12,685 bases of DNA from Cudoniella acicularis. Lineage: Eukaryota > Ascomycota > Leotiomycetes > Helotiales > Helotiaceae. The position numbers and the translations under genes are program-made. Where the stretch lies: assembly GCA_013054445.1 (NCBI GenBank), contig JAAMPI010001582.1:1-12685 (forward strand), in the 5' to 3' direction. Positions 1 to 7,002 of the stretch are shown piece by piece. Positions within the stretch are counted from its first letter, which is position 1. Each line of letters opens with the position of its first letter. The notes below the pieces were generated by a model, which was not told the origin of the DNA, did not search any database, and was given only the letters and a program-made list of their open reading frames with translations.

Positions 1-1
1 T

Positions 2-130
2 GGCGAGCACCCCAGAAAGCAGGCTGAAGTTGAAGCTACTAATACTACTAGGGAAGTTGGGTTTCAGGAAATATTCAAAAATATTGCGGAACGTGACGCT
101 AGGGAGTCAGAAAGGTTAAAAGAGGATTAG
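2..130 (+). CDS. C-terminal tail of an unidentified protein (5' end outside window)
   Basis: A reading frame open from the left edge ends in TAG at 128-130, giving 42 residues. The tail is strongly charged, contains EIFKNIAERDARESERLKED, and would form a helix or coiled coil. There is no recognisable domain. The AT-rich surroundings and the charged tail would fit the end of a fungal DNA-transposase or another repeat-borne gene, but nothing in 42 residues proves this. An open frame of this length can also arise by chance. The family is not identified. Confidence 0.3.
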   Translation, partial: GEHPRKQAEVEATNTTREVGFQEIFKNIAERDARESERLKED

Positions 131-1137
131 ACTGGACCCAGCGAACTAACAGAGGAGTTAATTAGATGTCATTTGTGGAAGTCGTTGATGCTAATTTCTA
201 AATACTTTTTAGCCTAGTTTTTCTTTCACGATTTAAGCTTCTATATCCCTATTCACGATGGGACGTGAAATATTTTATCTCCTCTGCTGCGGCCAGGCTT
301 GTGCTTAGAAGTAAAAGTTGTAAAAGTCGTATGACACTACAATAGAGAAAACTTTTAGAATTTAAAACATTCTCAACGTAAAGACTTTTATCTTAGCTAT
401 AAACTTATAAAAGAATTAGGGGTTTTTCTTTCGTGGTTATTTTTGATCGCGAAGTGTTTATCACTTATCCTGGGTGCTGGGCTGCTCGCAGCGGAGGGGA
501 TAGTTGGTGGAGTGGCGGATTCCAGTGAGGAATCGCTAAAATCCAGGTAACTGCACGCTGTATTTTTGGCGATTGGTCCCGTCCCTAAACAATAGCACAC
601 TAACAAGTAACGAATAAGGTAGACTCTGAGATTTCGCGAACAGCCTCGAAACTGAACCGTTGGGCAAGTTACTTTCATATACATTATACAAGGCAAAAGC
701 ATAAAAATTTACTATATATGTATGAAAATGTTACTAAAGATCTACCCTGATTTCGCTTTATGCAGTTATGCGACTTGCTCGCGTCATTTCAGCCAGCATA
801 CACTAAATTACAGTGATGTATGCACCGTATTTTTAAGCGAGGAACCCCTTAGTGAACCGAATCGACCCCTTTTCGTAATTTCTCTTTTTCCTTCAAGGCT
901 CGTACTTTACAAAAGCTTTTCAAAGGTGGACAGAGTATTTGCATACTATTAGTAGCATTCTAAAATAATCAGTACACCTGTATAATCGCGGTTTGGTTTG
1001 CAAAATATGTGGGAGGGAGCAGCCATTTCAACTATTCACCTCCAAGGACAATTCGTAAGGGAAGTTTATTAGTTCCAATGAATCGTTTCTTGCAGACATT
1101 AAATGATATTATTGTATTGGCCTTCATTATTAATACT
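131..1137. other. AT-rich intergenic region
   Basis: About 1 kb lies between the left-edge frame and the end of the F-box/ankyrin gene. Two ATG-initiated frames of 76-101 codons occur here (minus 397-702, plus 722-952). Neither has a recognisable domain, and the plus frame overlaps a terminal-repeat-like sequence, so neither is called as a gene. The 3' untranslated region of the minus-strand F-box/ankyrin gene must lie in about 1000-1137. Otherwise nothing is supportable. Confidence 0.6.
809..880 (+). repeat. Possible relic of a pogo/Tigger-like terminal inverted repeat
   Basis: A TA dinucleotide at 809-810 is followed by CAGTG and then the quasi-repeated motifs AAGCGAGGAACCCC and GTGAACCGAATCGACCCC. 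Terminal repeats of pogo/Tigger-type elements (Tc1/mariner superfamily) typically begin with CAGT next to a TA target and carry AAGCGAAC/CCCC-type motifs, so the resemblance is to the family pattern. I found no matching right end (ending CACTGTA) in the window, so at most this is a solo or eroded end. This is recognition by eye, not a database match. Confidence 0.25.
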
Positions 1138-2868
1138 TCAATATTCACGGGTATATAGATTTTTCGGAGAGAAAACTATGTCTGCAGAAGGCGTCGGCAC
1201 CGGCTGCCTTTGTAAAACTGCTGCGAGAGCCAACAAATATTGTTTCCCATTTTCAGGCACACTGTCTATTCCTTTCAAAAGAACGTCGATTGGAGTTTGG
1301 CCATCCCCATCGCGTTTAGTAACGTCAGATCCCTTCTCAGCCAAGAGAGAAAAGAACGCGAGTCGCCGCTTTGCATGTCCACATGAACGGAAATCTGTGT
1401 GTCTTTGACACACATGGTCCAACTCAATTAACATATTTCGCCGAGTGAGCCGGTGCAGCATCGCGTTCCCGCCTTTTTCTTTAAAGCCAATCATTGTCTC
1501 AAGGTTGATGTATCCGCCCGCTTCCCAAAGGCGTTCGATTGTGAATCGTGCTGTTTCGCTAAATGAGTTAAGCTGTCGTCCTACATCCCAAATGGCGCTC
1601 CTGAGTAGGTAGTCAACTAGATGCCGATCGTGCTGGTAGTACACCTGCTTAAGGAGAAGGTCCAAAAAGATCTTCCAGTCCATCAGAAAATCTGGATGCT
1701 TATCGCCATGGCTATGACCGCCCAGAGTCCTGCTTAAAATGGACTTCACGGTAGGACGGCTGCAATCTTTTTCGACAAGAAACTTGATGATTCTGAAGAA
1801 TACCGGGTCGGATAAGTGTTTGAACTGAAACTTGTATAGAAGGAGTTCCAGAGGCGGTGGCTTTATCCCAAACCATTGCACCCCTCGTGTCCATTGTCTT
1901 GTAGAAGACTCCAGTTCAGCGCCATTTCCCAAGAAATACGTGAGCCCCTCGGCGGGACGAATGCTCACATTAAGGTTCCATGGACGGATCGAATTGACAT
2001 AAGCAAGCAACGGGTTATACATCCAGCCAGGCCAAATCCGGGTTCGATAGCTCGAGTTTATATCAGCTCCTTTGTCGAGGCACAGCTGCATCATCGCAAA
2101 ACCATGCTTCTCCATTGTTTGAGCTGCCGCGAATATCGGGATATGGAGAGGCTTGTCAAGACCATAATTCTTGACGTCCGTATCTTTGCCATGAATGTCG
2201 GCGCCCCTTTCAAGAAGCAGATCAACAATAGGACCAGAGTTAACCATAATTGCAGCGGTTAGAGGCGAGGCTAGTACGCGGTATTCGACAGTGTCAGGCC
2301 GATTCAGAGAAACGCCATAATCCAGCAAGAGGCTCACAAGATCCAGTGATGCACCACCCCGAATGATCCGCACAAGTGAGAATTCACCAGAATTGCCAGA
2401 GCGGCCCTTCAAATCGGAGAAAAGCCCGGCTTGGAGGAACCTACGGAGAATAACTTCGGCAATTGGCCTCGAGAGACGTCGGAGTAAAGATCTTAGCTGC
2501 ATAGGTTCAACATTGGGTATACGAGCACCAAGGTCCAGCAAAAGTGAAAAAGCGTCCACATGTCCTTTCCTAGCTGCCAGGTGCAGTGTTAATACCTTGA
2601 CAGTTCCAGGCATTTTCATCCTCTTCACCTCGACCGTGCTTACATAGGCACCGTATGAGACAGCTAGGCATATGGCTGGCTGACTACCATGTTTGCATGC
2701 CCAGAACATTGCGTCGTTGCAAACAGATTTGGATCCATAGATCAGCGGCTCGATACGGCAATGGAGGTACTTGCTGCATCGCAATAGGCAAACCCGTTCC
2801 GATAATTTCATGTTCTCCAGTATGGCATCGAGCAGCTCAGGCACTAGTAATTCTATTGCAGACGCCAT
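1138..2868 (-). CDS. F-box and ankyrin-repeat protein
   Basis: An intronless frame of 576 residues starts at ATG 2868-2866 and ends with TGA at 1138-1140. The frame stays open five codons upstream to a TTG at 2883, but in a eukaryote the ATG (MASAIELLVPELLDAI) is the sensible start. Residues about 7-45 resemble an F-box: hydrophobic ELLVPELLDAIL, then LRCSKYLHCRIEPLIYG. Ankyrin-like units follow: LHLAARKGHVDAFSLLLDLGA near 93-115, SPLTAAIMVNSGPIVDLLLERGADI near 205-235, a unit ending LCLDKGADIN near 260-275, and a last unit with LLAEKGSDVTKRDGDGQTPIDVL near 508-533. The stretch between is divergent. F-box proteins of this type are usually substrate receptors of SCF ubiquitin ligases, with the F-box binding Skp1 and the ankyrin part choosing the target. 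That role is inferred from architecture; the target is unknown. Such genes form large, fast-evolving families in filamentous ascomycetes. Domain limits are approximate. Confidence 0.85.
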   Translation of the reverse strand: MASAIELLVPELLDAILENMKLSERVCLLRCSKYLHCRIEPLIYGSKSVCNDAMFWACKHGSQPAICLAVSYGAYVSTVEVKRMKMPGTVKVLTLHLAARKGHVDAFSLLLDLGARIPNVEPMQLRSLLRRLSRPIAEVILRRFLQAGLFSDLKGRSGNSGEFSLVRIIRGGASLDLVSLLLDYGVSLNRPDTVEYRVLASPLTAAIMVNSGPIVDLLLERGADIHGKDTDVKNYGLDKPLHIPIFAAAQTMEKHGFAMMQLCLDKGADINSSYRTRIWPGWMYNPLLAYVNSIRPWNLNVSIRPAEGLTYFLGNGAELESSTRQWTRGVQWFGIKPPPLELLLYKFQFKHLSDPVFFRIIKFLVEKDCSRPTVKSILSRTLGGHSHGDKHPDFLMDWKIFLDLLLKQVYYQHDRHLVDYLLRSAIWDVGRQLNSFSETARFTIERLWEAGGYINLETMIGFKEKGGNAMLHRLTRRNMLIELDHVCQRHTDFRSCGHAKRRLAFFSLLAEKGSDVTKRDGDGQTPIDVLLKGIDSVPENGKQYLLALAAVLQRQPVPTPSADIVFSPKNLYTREY

Positions 2869-3889
2869 CTTCGAAGCTACCAAGCAAAAAAGAACCTCAG
2901 AACAGACGGTGTTAGAGCAATGCAGCTTAGCAAGAAAAGACGAAGTTGGGCAATGACTGAAGTGGAATATCCCAAGAAAACAGGTGGGAGCGTGAGTTGT
3001 TTGTCAAAGTGTGTTCGCGGTCACTGATTCGCATCATCGGATGGTATATGAGTTGTGTGGTGGGTGGGTGAGTCACCTAATGGAGACATCTTGCGAGGAC
3101 CGCTTCGTCCATAGAATCGTAAAGATAACTCGCCCGCATATGCTCGATAACTGCGCCACAATTAAGTTGACCCCGATGGATTACAGAGTACAAGAATTTA
3201 TTTTTGCAGATGGATGTCGAAAAGGGAGGATAGTAAACGAGGAGGGACTGCTGTCTCCACACTTGTGCGAAGCCAGTCAGTCGCACGTTTAGACCTAGAT
3301 TTATTCCCCTCTGGCTCGTTGAAGTTTTGGAGAGATGGAAAGGGGTACGGACTCTCACACAAGGCTTGACCTTGCCCCACCACGTGATGCGCAAGCCTTA
3401 ACTGAACTTGATGTCGGGGTTGAAGAGTTCAGTCACGAACAATTTTCCAAGTTCCAGTATGAATCATGAGTATCTTGGGACTGCTGTCGGAATCCACGGT
3501 AACTGGGTTGCGGGCTTTCCGGGTAGAAATATTGCAGGTATTTATCTCCGTAAGGATGTGATAATGGTGGTGTGCGGGGTAGCAGGTATGGTACTGTCAC
3601 TTCCGAGCCGAATGGCCGCCCGGACGAGATATGCCGGGCCGTAACTCTGAATTTTTGTCCCTCACTATTAGTTATTTTAACATCACTAGGACCTACAGTA
3701 GCAGAGCCTGAATGAATTCAATGTCAATAATTAATGCTCTTGCACTTCCATTGGCGCTGTTTACGATTAACTTTTCCCTACTTCCCGCCAGTTGCGATTG
3801 ACGAGCTCGTCGCCGAATGACTCAAATGACAATCCCATAACAATCCAGAACAGCCAACAACCCAATGCGCCACAACTCGTCCACATCAC
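2869..3889. other. Intergenic region between the F-box/ankyrin gene and the small plus-strand unit
   Basis: This holds the upstream region of the minus-strand F-box/ankyrin gene and then about 0.8 kb without a convincing gene. Frames of 80-105 codons on both strands mostly start with GTG or TTG, lack domains and overlap each other. A palindromic CACGTG (E-box core, the type of site bound by bHLH factors) lies at 3381-3386; a single 6-bp site is weak evidence of regulation. Confidence 0.55.
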
Positions 3890-3896
3890 TATAAAA
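3890..3896 (+). promoter_or_regulatory. TATA box upstream of the small plus-strand unit
   Basis: TATAAAA is followed by about 160 bases of pyrimidine-rich, ATG-free sequence (CTCTCTTTCTACC, TCCTCTCTC and similar), the usual look of an ascomycete core promoter and 5' leader. The coding-like frames begin near 4060. Confidence 0.45.
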
Positions 3897-4059
3897 CCAA
3901 CCCTCATCCAATAAATTGAAACTCTCTTTCTACCACTCCCTCCTCACGACGCTGCTTCTAACTCCTCCCAAACGGTACCACGCACCCCACAATATCAACC
4001 ACAAATACCCATCCATCTCGCCCAACACTTTCGACGCTCTCCTCTCTCAATAAAACCTC

Positions 4060-4528
4060 ACGGCTACATCAACAACGCAAAATTCAAAAGCACAGCAAGG
4101 ACGCAGGCACCTGCGACCCGACTCGAAGAAAGAGCTACTTCGGCTCTGGGAACTACGTCGATTAGCAGCAGGGAAGAAAAATTTTTGGGCTAGGAGTTGA
4201 AACTTCACAAGGCCCTGAAGGTCTGAAAAATAGAGAGAAGGTGGAGCACGTTGGGTTAATCGCGAATTCCGGGACACTGGATGAGATTTCTACGGTTGAG
4301 GGCGCTATTGAGTGGTACGTAAGGAATGAGGGAAAGGCGAAGGATGGGAGGACAAGAAAAGCGGTTTTGTTTGTTATTTACAAGACAGGACAAATAGGAC
4401 CGCAGAATGGGTACTTGCTTGTGCTTGTTAAGGAGAATGTTGAGGTTGAAGCGGTTGAGGAGAAAGTGCTAAATGCTACTGCGGCTTCTAGTAGTCCTAT
4501 GGAGGGGTTTCTTGTCGTTGAAGCGTAG
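4060..4528 (+). pseudogene. Small unidentified gene, no ATG and a frame break; probably decayed or mis-sequenced
   Basis: The best coding stretch runs from 4166 to TAG at 4526-4528 and includes GAIEWYVRNEGKAKDGRTRK and KAVLFVIYKTGQIGPQNGYL, but it has no ATG start and is closed upstream by TAG at 4163-4165. Two other frames are open upstream. One begins at ACG 4060 (ACG GCT ACA TCA, encoding TATSTTQ if read straight, or MATSTTQ if the ACG initiates or was once ATG) and runs to a TGA near 4200. The other runs from 3915 to TAG at 4188-4190. No ATG occurs between about 3864 and 4281. The first upstream frame would join the downstream one if a single base were absent from the AAAAATTTTTGGG run at 4177-4189. 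With the TATA box upstream and AATAAA downstream, this has the outline of a real transcription unit. No known domain is recognised, so no function is given. Alternatives are a non-AUG start, an unseen intron, or an assembly indel. Confidence 0.4.
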
Positions 4529-4592
4529 GACTTTAGCGGGAAACTTGCCCTTGGGTCTTGAAGGATTTTGTTAAATTTGAATATTGAGAATG

Positions 4593-4598
4593 AATAAA
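4593..4598 (+). terminator. Polyadenylation signal AATAAA of the small plus-strand unit
   Basis: AATAAA begins 65 bases after the TAG of the small frame and is followed by an A-run, a fitting position for a 3' end signal. The same hexamer is common by chance in AT-rich DNA. Confidence 0.35.
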
Positions 4599-5065
4599 AA
4601 ATTGAGTAATTAGCGCAATTATGGTATATTTAGAATGAAGAAGGCTCGTTTGCACGCGCATTCATATTTTAAGCTCAAGTGGGGAAATCTGTGTCCACGA
4701 TCGGTCCTCAGCCTGCTTAAACTGCTTCGCGAAAGCCTACCAAACACTTAAAAACAGCTAAATAATGTCAAACTTAGAAAAATGCGCAAGCTACTAAGTT
4801 TAACGAAAGGATAGATGACTTTATATTCCCTTCGTTGTAGTAACATTTTAATATAACTAGGCATTCTTTCTTGGAAGTGTTGTGGGTGGCTTCGTGGCAC
4901 GGTTCACAACACCATCGAACGAAGGGATATGAGTTTTAATTTTTAAACATGGGAATTTTGTGCAATCAGGAAGTATTGTTGCAGAGCTTTATTTGGGCTC
5001 CTGAAACAAACGGAAATAACATGCGATTTTCTTTTCCCTATTTAAGACATTATACCTTTCTAATT
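4599..5065. other. AT-rich gap beyond the truncated GT69 gene
   Basis: I translated the minus strand of this gap in three frames looking for the missing C-terminal part of the GT69 protein, such as the AFDA block or the ECCLIHAD-type motif. I found none; all three frames contain stops and no family motif. The gap contains the nested inverted repeats listed separately. Confidence 0.6.
4823..4930. repeat. Nested inverted repeats (about 108 bp unit)
   Basis: An outer pair, ATATTCCCTTCGTT at 4823-4836 and AACGAAGGGATAT at 4918-4930, is complementary apart from one missing base. An inner pair, GTGTTGTG at 4877-4884 and CACAACAC at 4905-4912, is exact. The structure could fold into a long hairpin or be a very short miniature inverted-repeat element. 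No target-site duplication was identified. Confidence 0.4.
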
Positions 5066-6001
5066 CTAACTCAACACAACACCACTCATGCCTCCCCAGC
5101 AGCTCTTGACTCGGACGTTATCTCTTCCCTCCAATAAGTCCTTGCGACTCCGTGCTTCTCCTACATTCGCAAACCAAGGGAAGATGGGAATGCCCAAGCT
5201 GTACCCTTCTGCGTCCCTGGTAGCAAACGTGTCGTAGAATTTCCACCATTTGACAAAATCTACGCCACAGGCAGCTTTGTAAACGCTCTCGCCGTCCTTA
5301 TTCAGATTAGTGCCCCAAAGCAACCTCGCCGCATCTTTAGCATCAAAGAAAACGTCATTGATGAACAAAACCTTGTCGAACCTCCTCCCCTTCATCTCAT
5401 CTAGTGGTTCCAACGCTTTATTCCGCACCTCCGCCAGATACGCAATGCGCTTTATCCTGCTCTCCCCCGTTGGCAGCTTCGTCCTCGGAATAGCGCCCAA
5501 ATCCAACGGATGTTGGTCCTCAGATACCAATTTCTTCTCACAAGGCAACATGGTCTCCAGTTTCTTCAGAGCTTCTGTAGGTCCCCCATAAATTGACACA
5601 AAAACCCTCTCCTTCCCAATCAGCTCCACGAAATCGACAACACTCTTCCCCCATGCCCCAGTAATCAGCCCCCCATCAATAATATTCGCAGCGAGGAATA
5701 CCGTCTCGCCCTCAGGGATGCTGAACGCCGGCGGATTTGCGTAGCTCGCATTAAACAGCAGCTGCCATATTATAAACACTACGAAAGCGACAAAGACATA
5801 GAGCGGTCTGCAGAATCGACATATCCTCCTCGCCCTCCTGACAAATCTGGAGAGCTGTCTGCGGTGCCCCCGTCGCCGCGGCTTGTCTTTGATGAATGAT
5901 TCGTCTTCGAGGATGGAGGTCGAGGAGTCGAGGTCGGAGGAGGAGCGGGGGAGCAGCTCGTAGCTGCTGGGTGCAGGAGGCATTTTGGCACTGACGCGCA
6001 T
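5066..6001 (-). CDS. Truncated GT69 glycosyltransferase (CMT1/CAP59 alpha-1,3-mannosyltransferase family)
   Basis: The 311-residue frame from ATG 6001 matches the fungal CAP59/CMT1 (GT69) family, type II Golgi-type membrane enzymes that add alpha-1,3-linked mannose during glycan synthesis. Visible parts are a cytosolic N-terminus rich in Ser and then Arg (about 40-65), one membrane segment (about 68-84, YVFVAFVVFIIWQLL), and the luminal domain from about 99: FLAANIIDGGLITGAWG, ERVFVSIYGGPTEAL, RIKRIAYLAEVRNKALEPLD, FDKVLFINDVFFD, LLWGTNLNKDG, DTFATRDAEGYSLGIPIFPW and VRVKSCWGGM. After Met305 the protein leaves the family consensus and stops within six residues, where relatives continue for roughly another 100-150 residues. 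No replacement exon is visible downstream. A second in-frame ATG at 5983 gives an alternative start six codons later. The fold is clear; activity is doubtful, so this may be a pseudogene, or the last exon may have been lost or moved. Confidence 0.85.
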   Translation of the reverse strand: MRVSAKMPPAPSSYELLPRSSSDLDSSTSILEDESFIKDKPRRRGHRRQLSRFVRRARRICRFCRPLYVFVAFVVFIIWQLLFNASYANPPAFSIPEGETVFLAANIIDGGLITGAWGKSVVDFVELIGKERVFVSIYGGPTEALKKLETMLPCEKKLVSEDQHPLDLGAIPRTKLPTGESRIKRIAYLAEVRNKALEPLDEMKGRRFDKVLFINDVFFDAKDAARLLWGTNLNKDGESVYKAACGVDFVKWWKFYDTFATRDAEGYSLGIPIFPWFANVGEARSRKDLLEGRDNVRVKSCWGGMSGVVLS

Positions 6002-6020
6002 TTTGTGTTGCTTGATTCTC

Positions 6021-6040
6021 GATAGGTAGATAGGTAGATA
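6021..6040. repeat. Short tandem repeat GATAGGTA x 2.5
   Basis: Two and a half copies of the 8-base unit GATAGGTA lie just upstream of the GT69 start, probably in its 5' leader. This is a microsatellite-type repeat with no evident function. Confidence 0.7.
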
Positions 6041-6415
6041 TTCGCTTCAGATCATAAAATGTGTTCGACTCGAAGAGAGTGGAGCATCATCTCTCTCTTT
6101 CTGACGATGATGGAACGGAGATACTTGCGATGCGGGTTTTTCTGGAACTCCGAGAGCCGTGTCGACTCTTCCCTCGTATAGTGAATGTGATTTCCAACCG
6201 CACATACTGCATGATATGCTGGAAGCGCTTGTGCTATGCTGTGCTGAAGGACCCCAGTCTGTCTCCAGACGAACCAAACCCAAGTACCTGTATCGGAAGG
6301 TTTAAGCCCGCAATCCCTGCAGGCTAACGGCTCAGCCACCCTTCTATTATCTTACCGATTGGCAATCGTACACGGGAGATTCCGGTTTCAAACCTGAAAT
6401 TCGTATTTTCTCAAG

Positions 6416-6433
6416 GAAAACACCTGTGTTTTC
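6416..6433. promoter_or_regulatory. 18-bp dyad GAAAACAC-CT-GTGTTTTC
   Basis: Eight-base arms are perfectly complementary with a two-base centre, roughly 415 bases upstream of the GT69 start. Such a symmetrical element could be a dimeric transcription-factor site; a role is inference only. Confidence 0.35.
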
Positions 6434-6575
6434 TTTCCAGCTTTCCAACTTTCAGCGTCTTTAGTTATTAGGGAATAAAGTTCAAGTTGGAAGAACTGGA
6501 TTTTCAGCACTGACTCGGGGTCTTCTAATGCCGTTCTAGCCCTTCGCCCATTGCTTCCTAAATAGACGCCGATTT

Positions 6576-6587
6576 CTGCCTAGGCAG
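6576..6587. promoter_or_regulatory. 12-bp perfect palindrome CTGCCTAGGCAG
   Basis: A perfect 12-base palindrome in the same GT69 upstream region, about 575 bases from the start. It could be a dimeric factor site or chance. Confidence 0.3.
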
Positions 6588-7002
6588 GTAAAGTTCTAGC
6601 CGGACCCAAACGCGACAGCACCGACACGTCGCCGAGACGGCGGAACGAACTGCGCGAAGGCTCAAGCTCCTCAAATAGGGGCTCTTGGCGTGGCGCCTAG
6701 TCTGCAAGCCTCAGACATAAGGCCCAGGCACCGTCACTTGCCGCCTTGGCTTGGTACGAGCTACTGAATAACGACTCACAAATTTCCGTTACACCAACCA
6801 GCAATTATTATTAGCACTTCACCCTTCAATTGAACTTTCGCTAATCAGAGTTACAATAGGCTTCTTGTGTGCTCAATTCATTCTGAAAGCCTCAAGCTCT
6901 TATAATACAATGCCTTAGTCTCGTTCCTAACTCCATCCATAATCATCAAAAGAAGAATGCCGATGCATGATGAATTCTCCGTCGAGTATGTATGATTCCC
7001 CA

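Larger units (their letters stand above)
6041..7002. other. Upstream region of the GT69 gene
   Basis: About 1 kb without a convincing gene. Overlapping frames at 6047-6339 on both strands have no domain and are rejected. The part next to 7002 must carry the 3' untranslated region of the minus-strand glycogen-binding-domain gene. Two perfect palindromes, listed separately, fall in the part that would serve as GT69 promoter. Confidence 0.5.

Noticed and set aside
397..702. Minus-strand 101-codon frame in the AT-rich left region
   Set aside because: No recognisable domain and no supporting promoter or splice features. It could be a repeat relic, but nothing shows this.
2040..2060. GGTTCGAT sequence suggesting a tRNA T-arm
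   Set aside because: It lies inside the F-box/ankyrin coding sequence and no acceptor or anticodon stems surround it.
2869..2883. Extension of the F-box/ankyrin protein five codons upstream
   Set aside because: The extension would start at TTG. The ATG at 2868-2866 is the normal eukaryotic start and the extra residues add no domain.
3041..3292. Plus-strand frame of about 83 codons upstream of the F-box/ankyrin gene
   Set aside because: No domain, poor context and overlap with an equally long minus-strand frame. It is probably chance.
4177..4190. Programmed -1 ribosomal frameshift site at AAAAATTTTT
   Set aside because: In the upstream frame the codons do not form an X-XXY-YYZ heptamer in the required phase, and no downstream structure was seen.
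4047..4277. Minus-strand 76-codon frame over the small unit
   Set aside because: It starts with GTG and runs against the promoter and polyadenylation signals on the plus strand.
6047..6339. Overlapping frames on both strands upstream of GT69
   Set aside because: They shadow one another, lack domains, and lie where the GT69 promoter should be.
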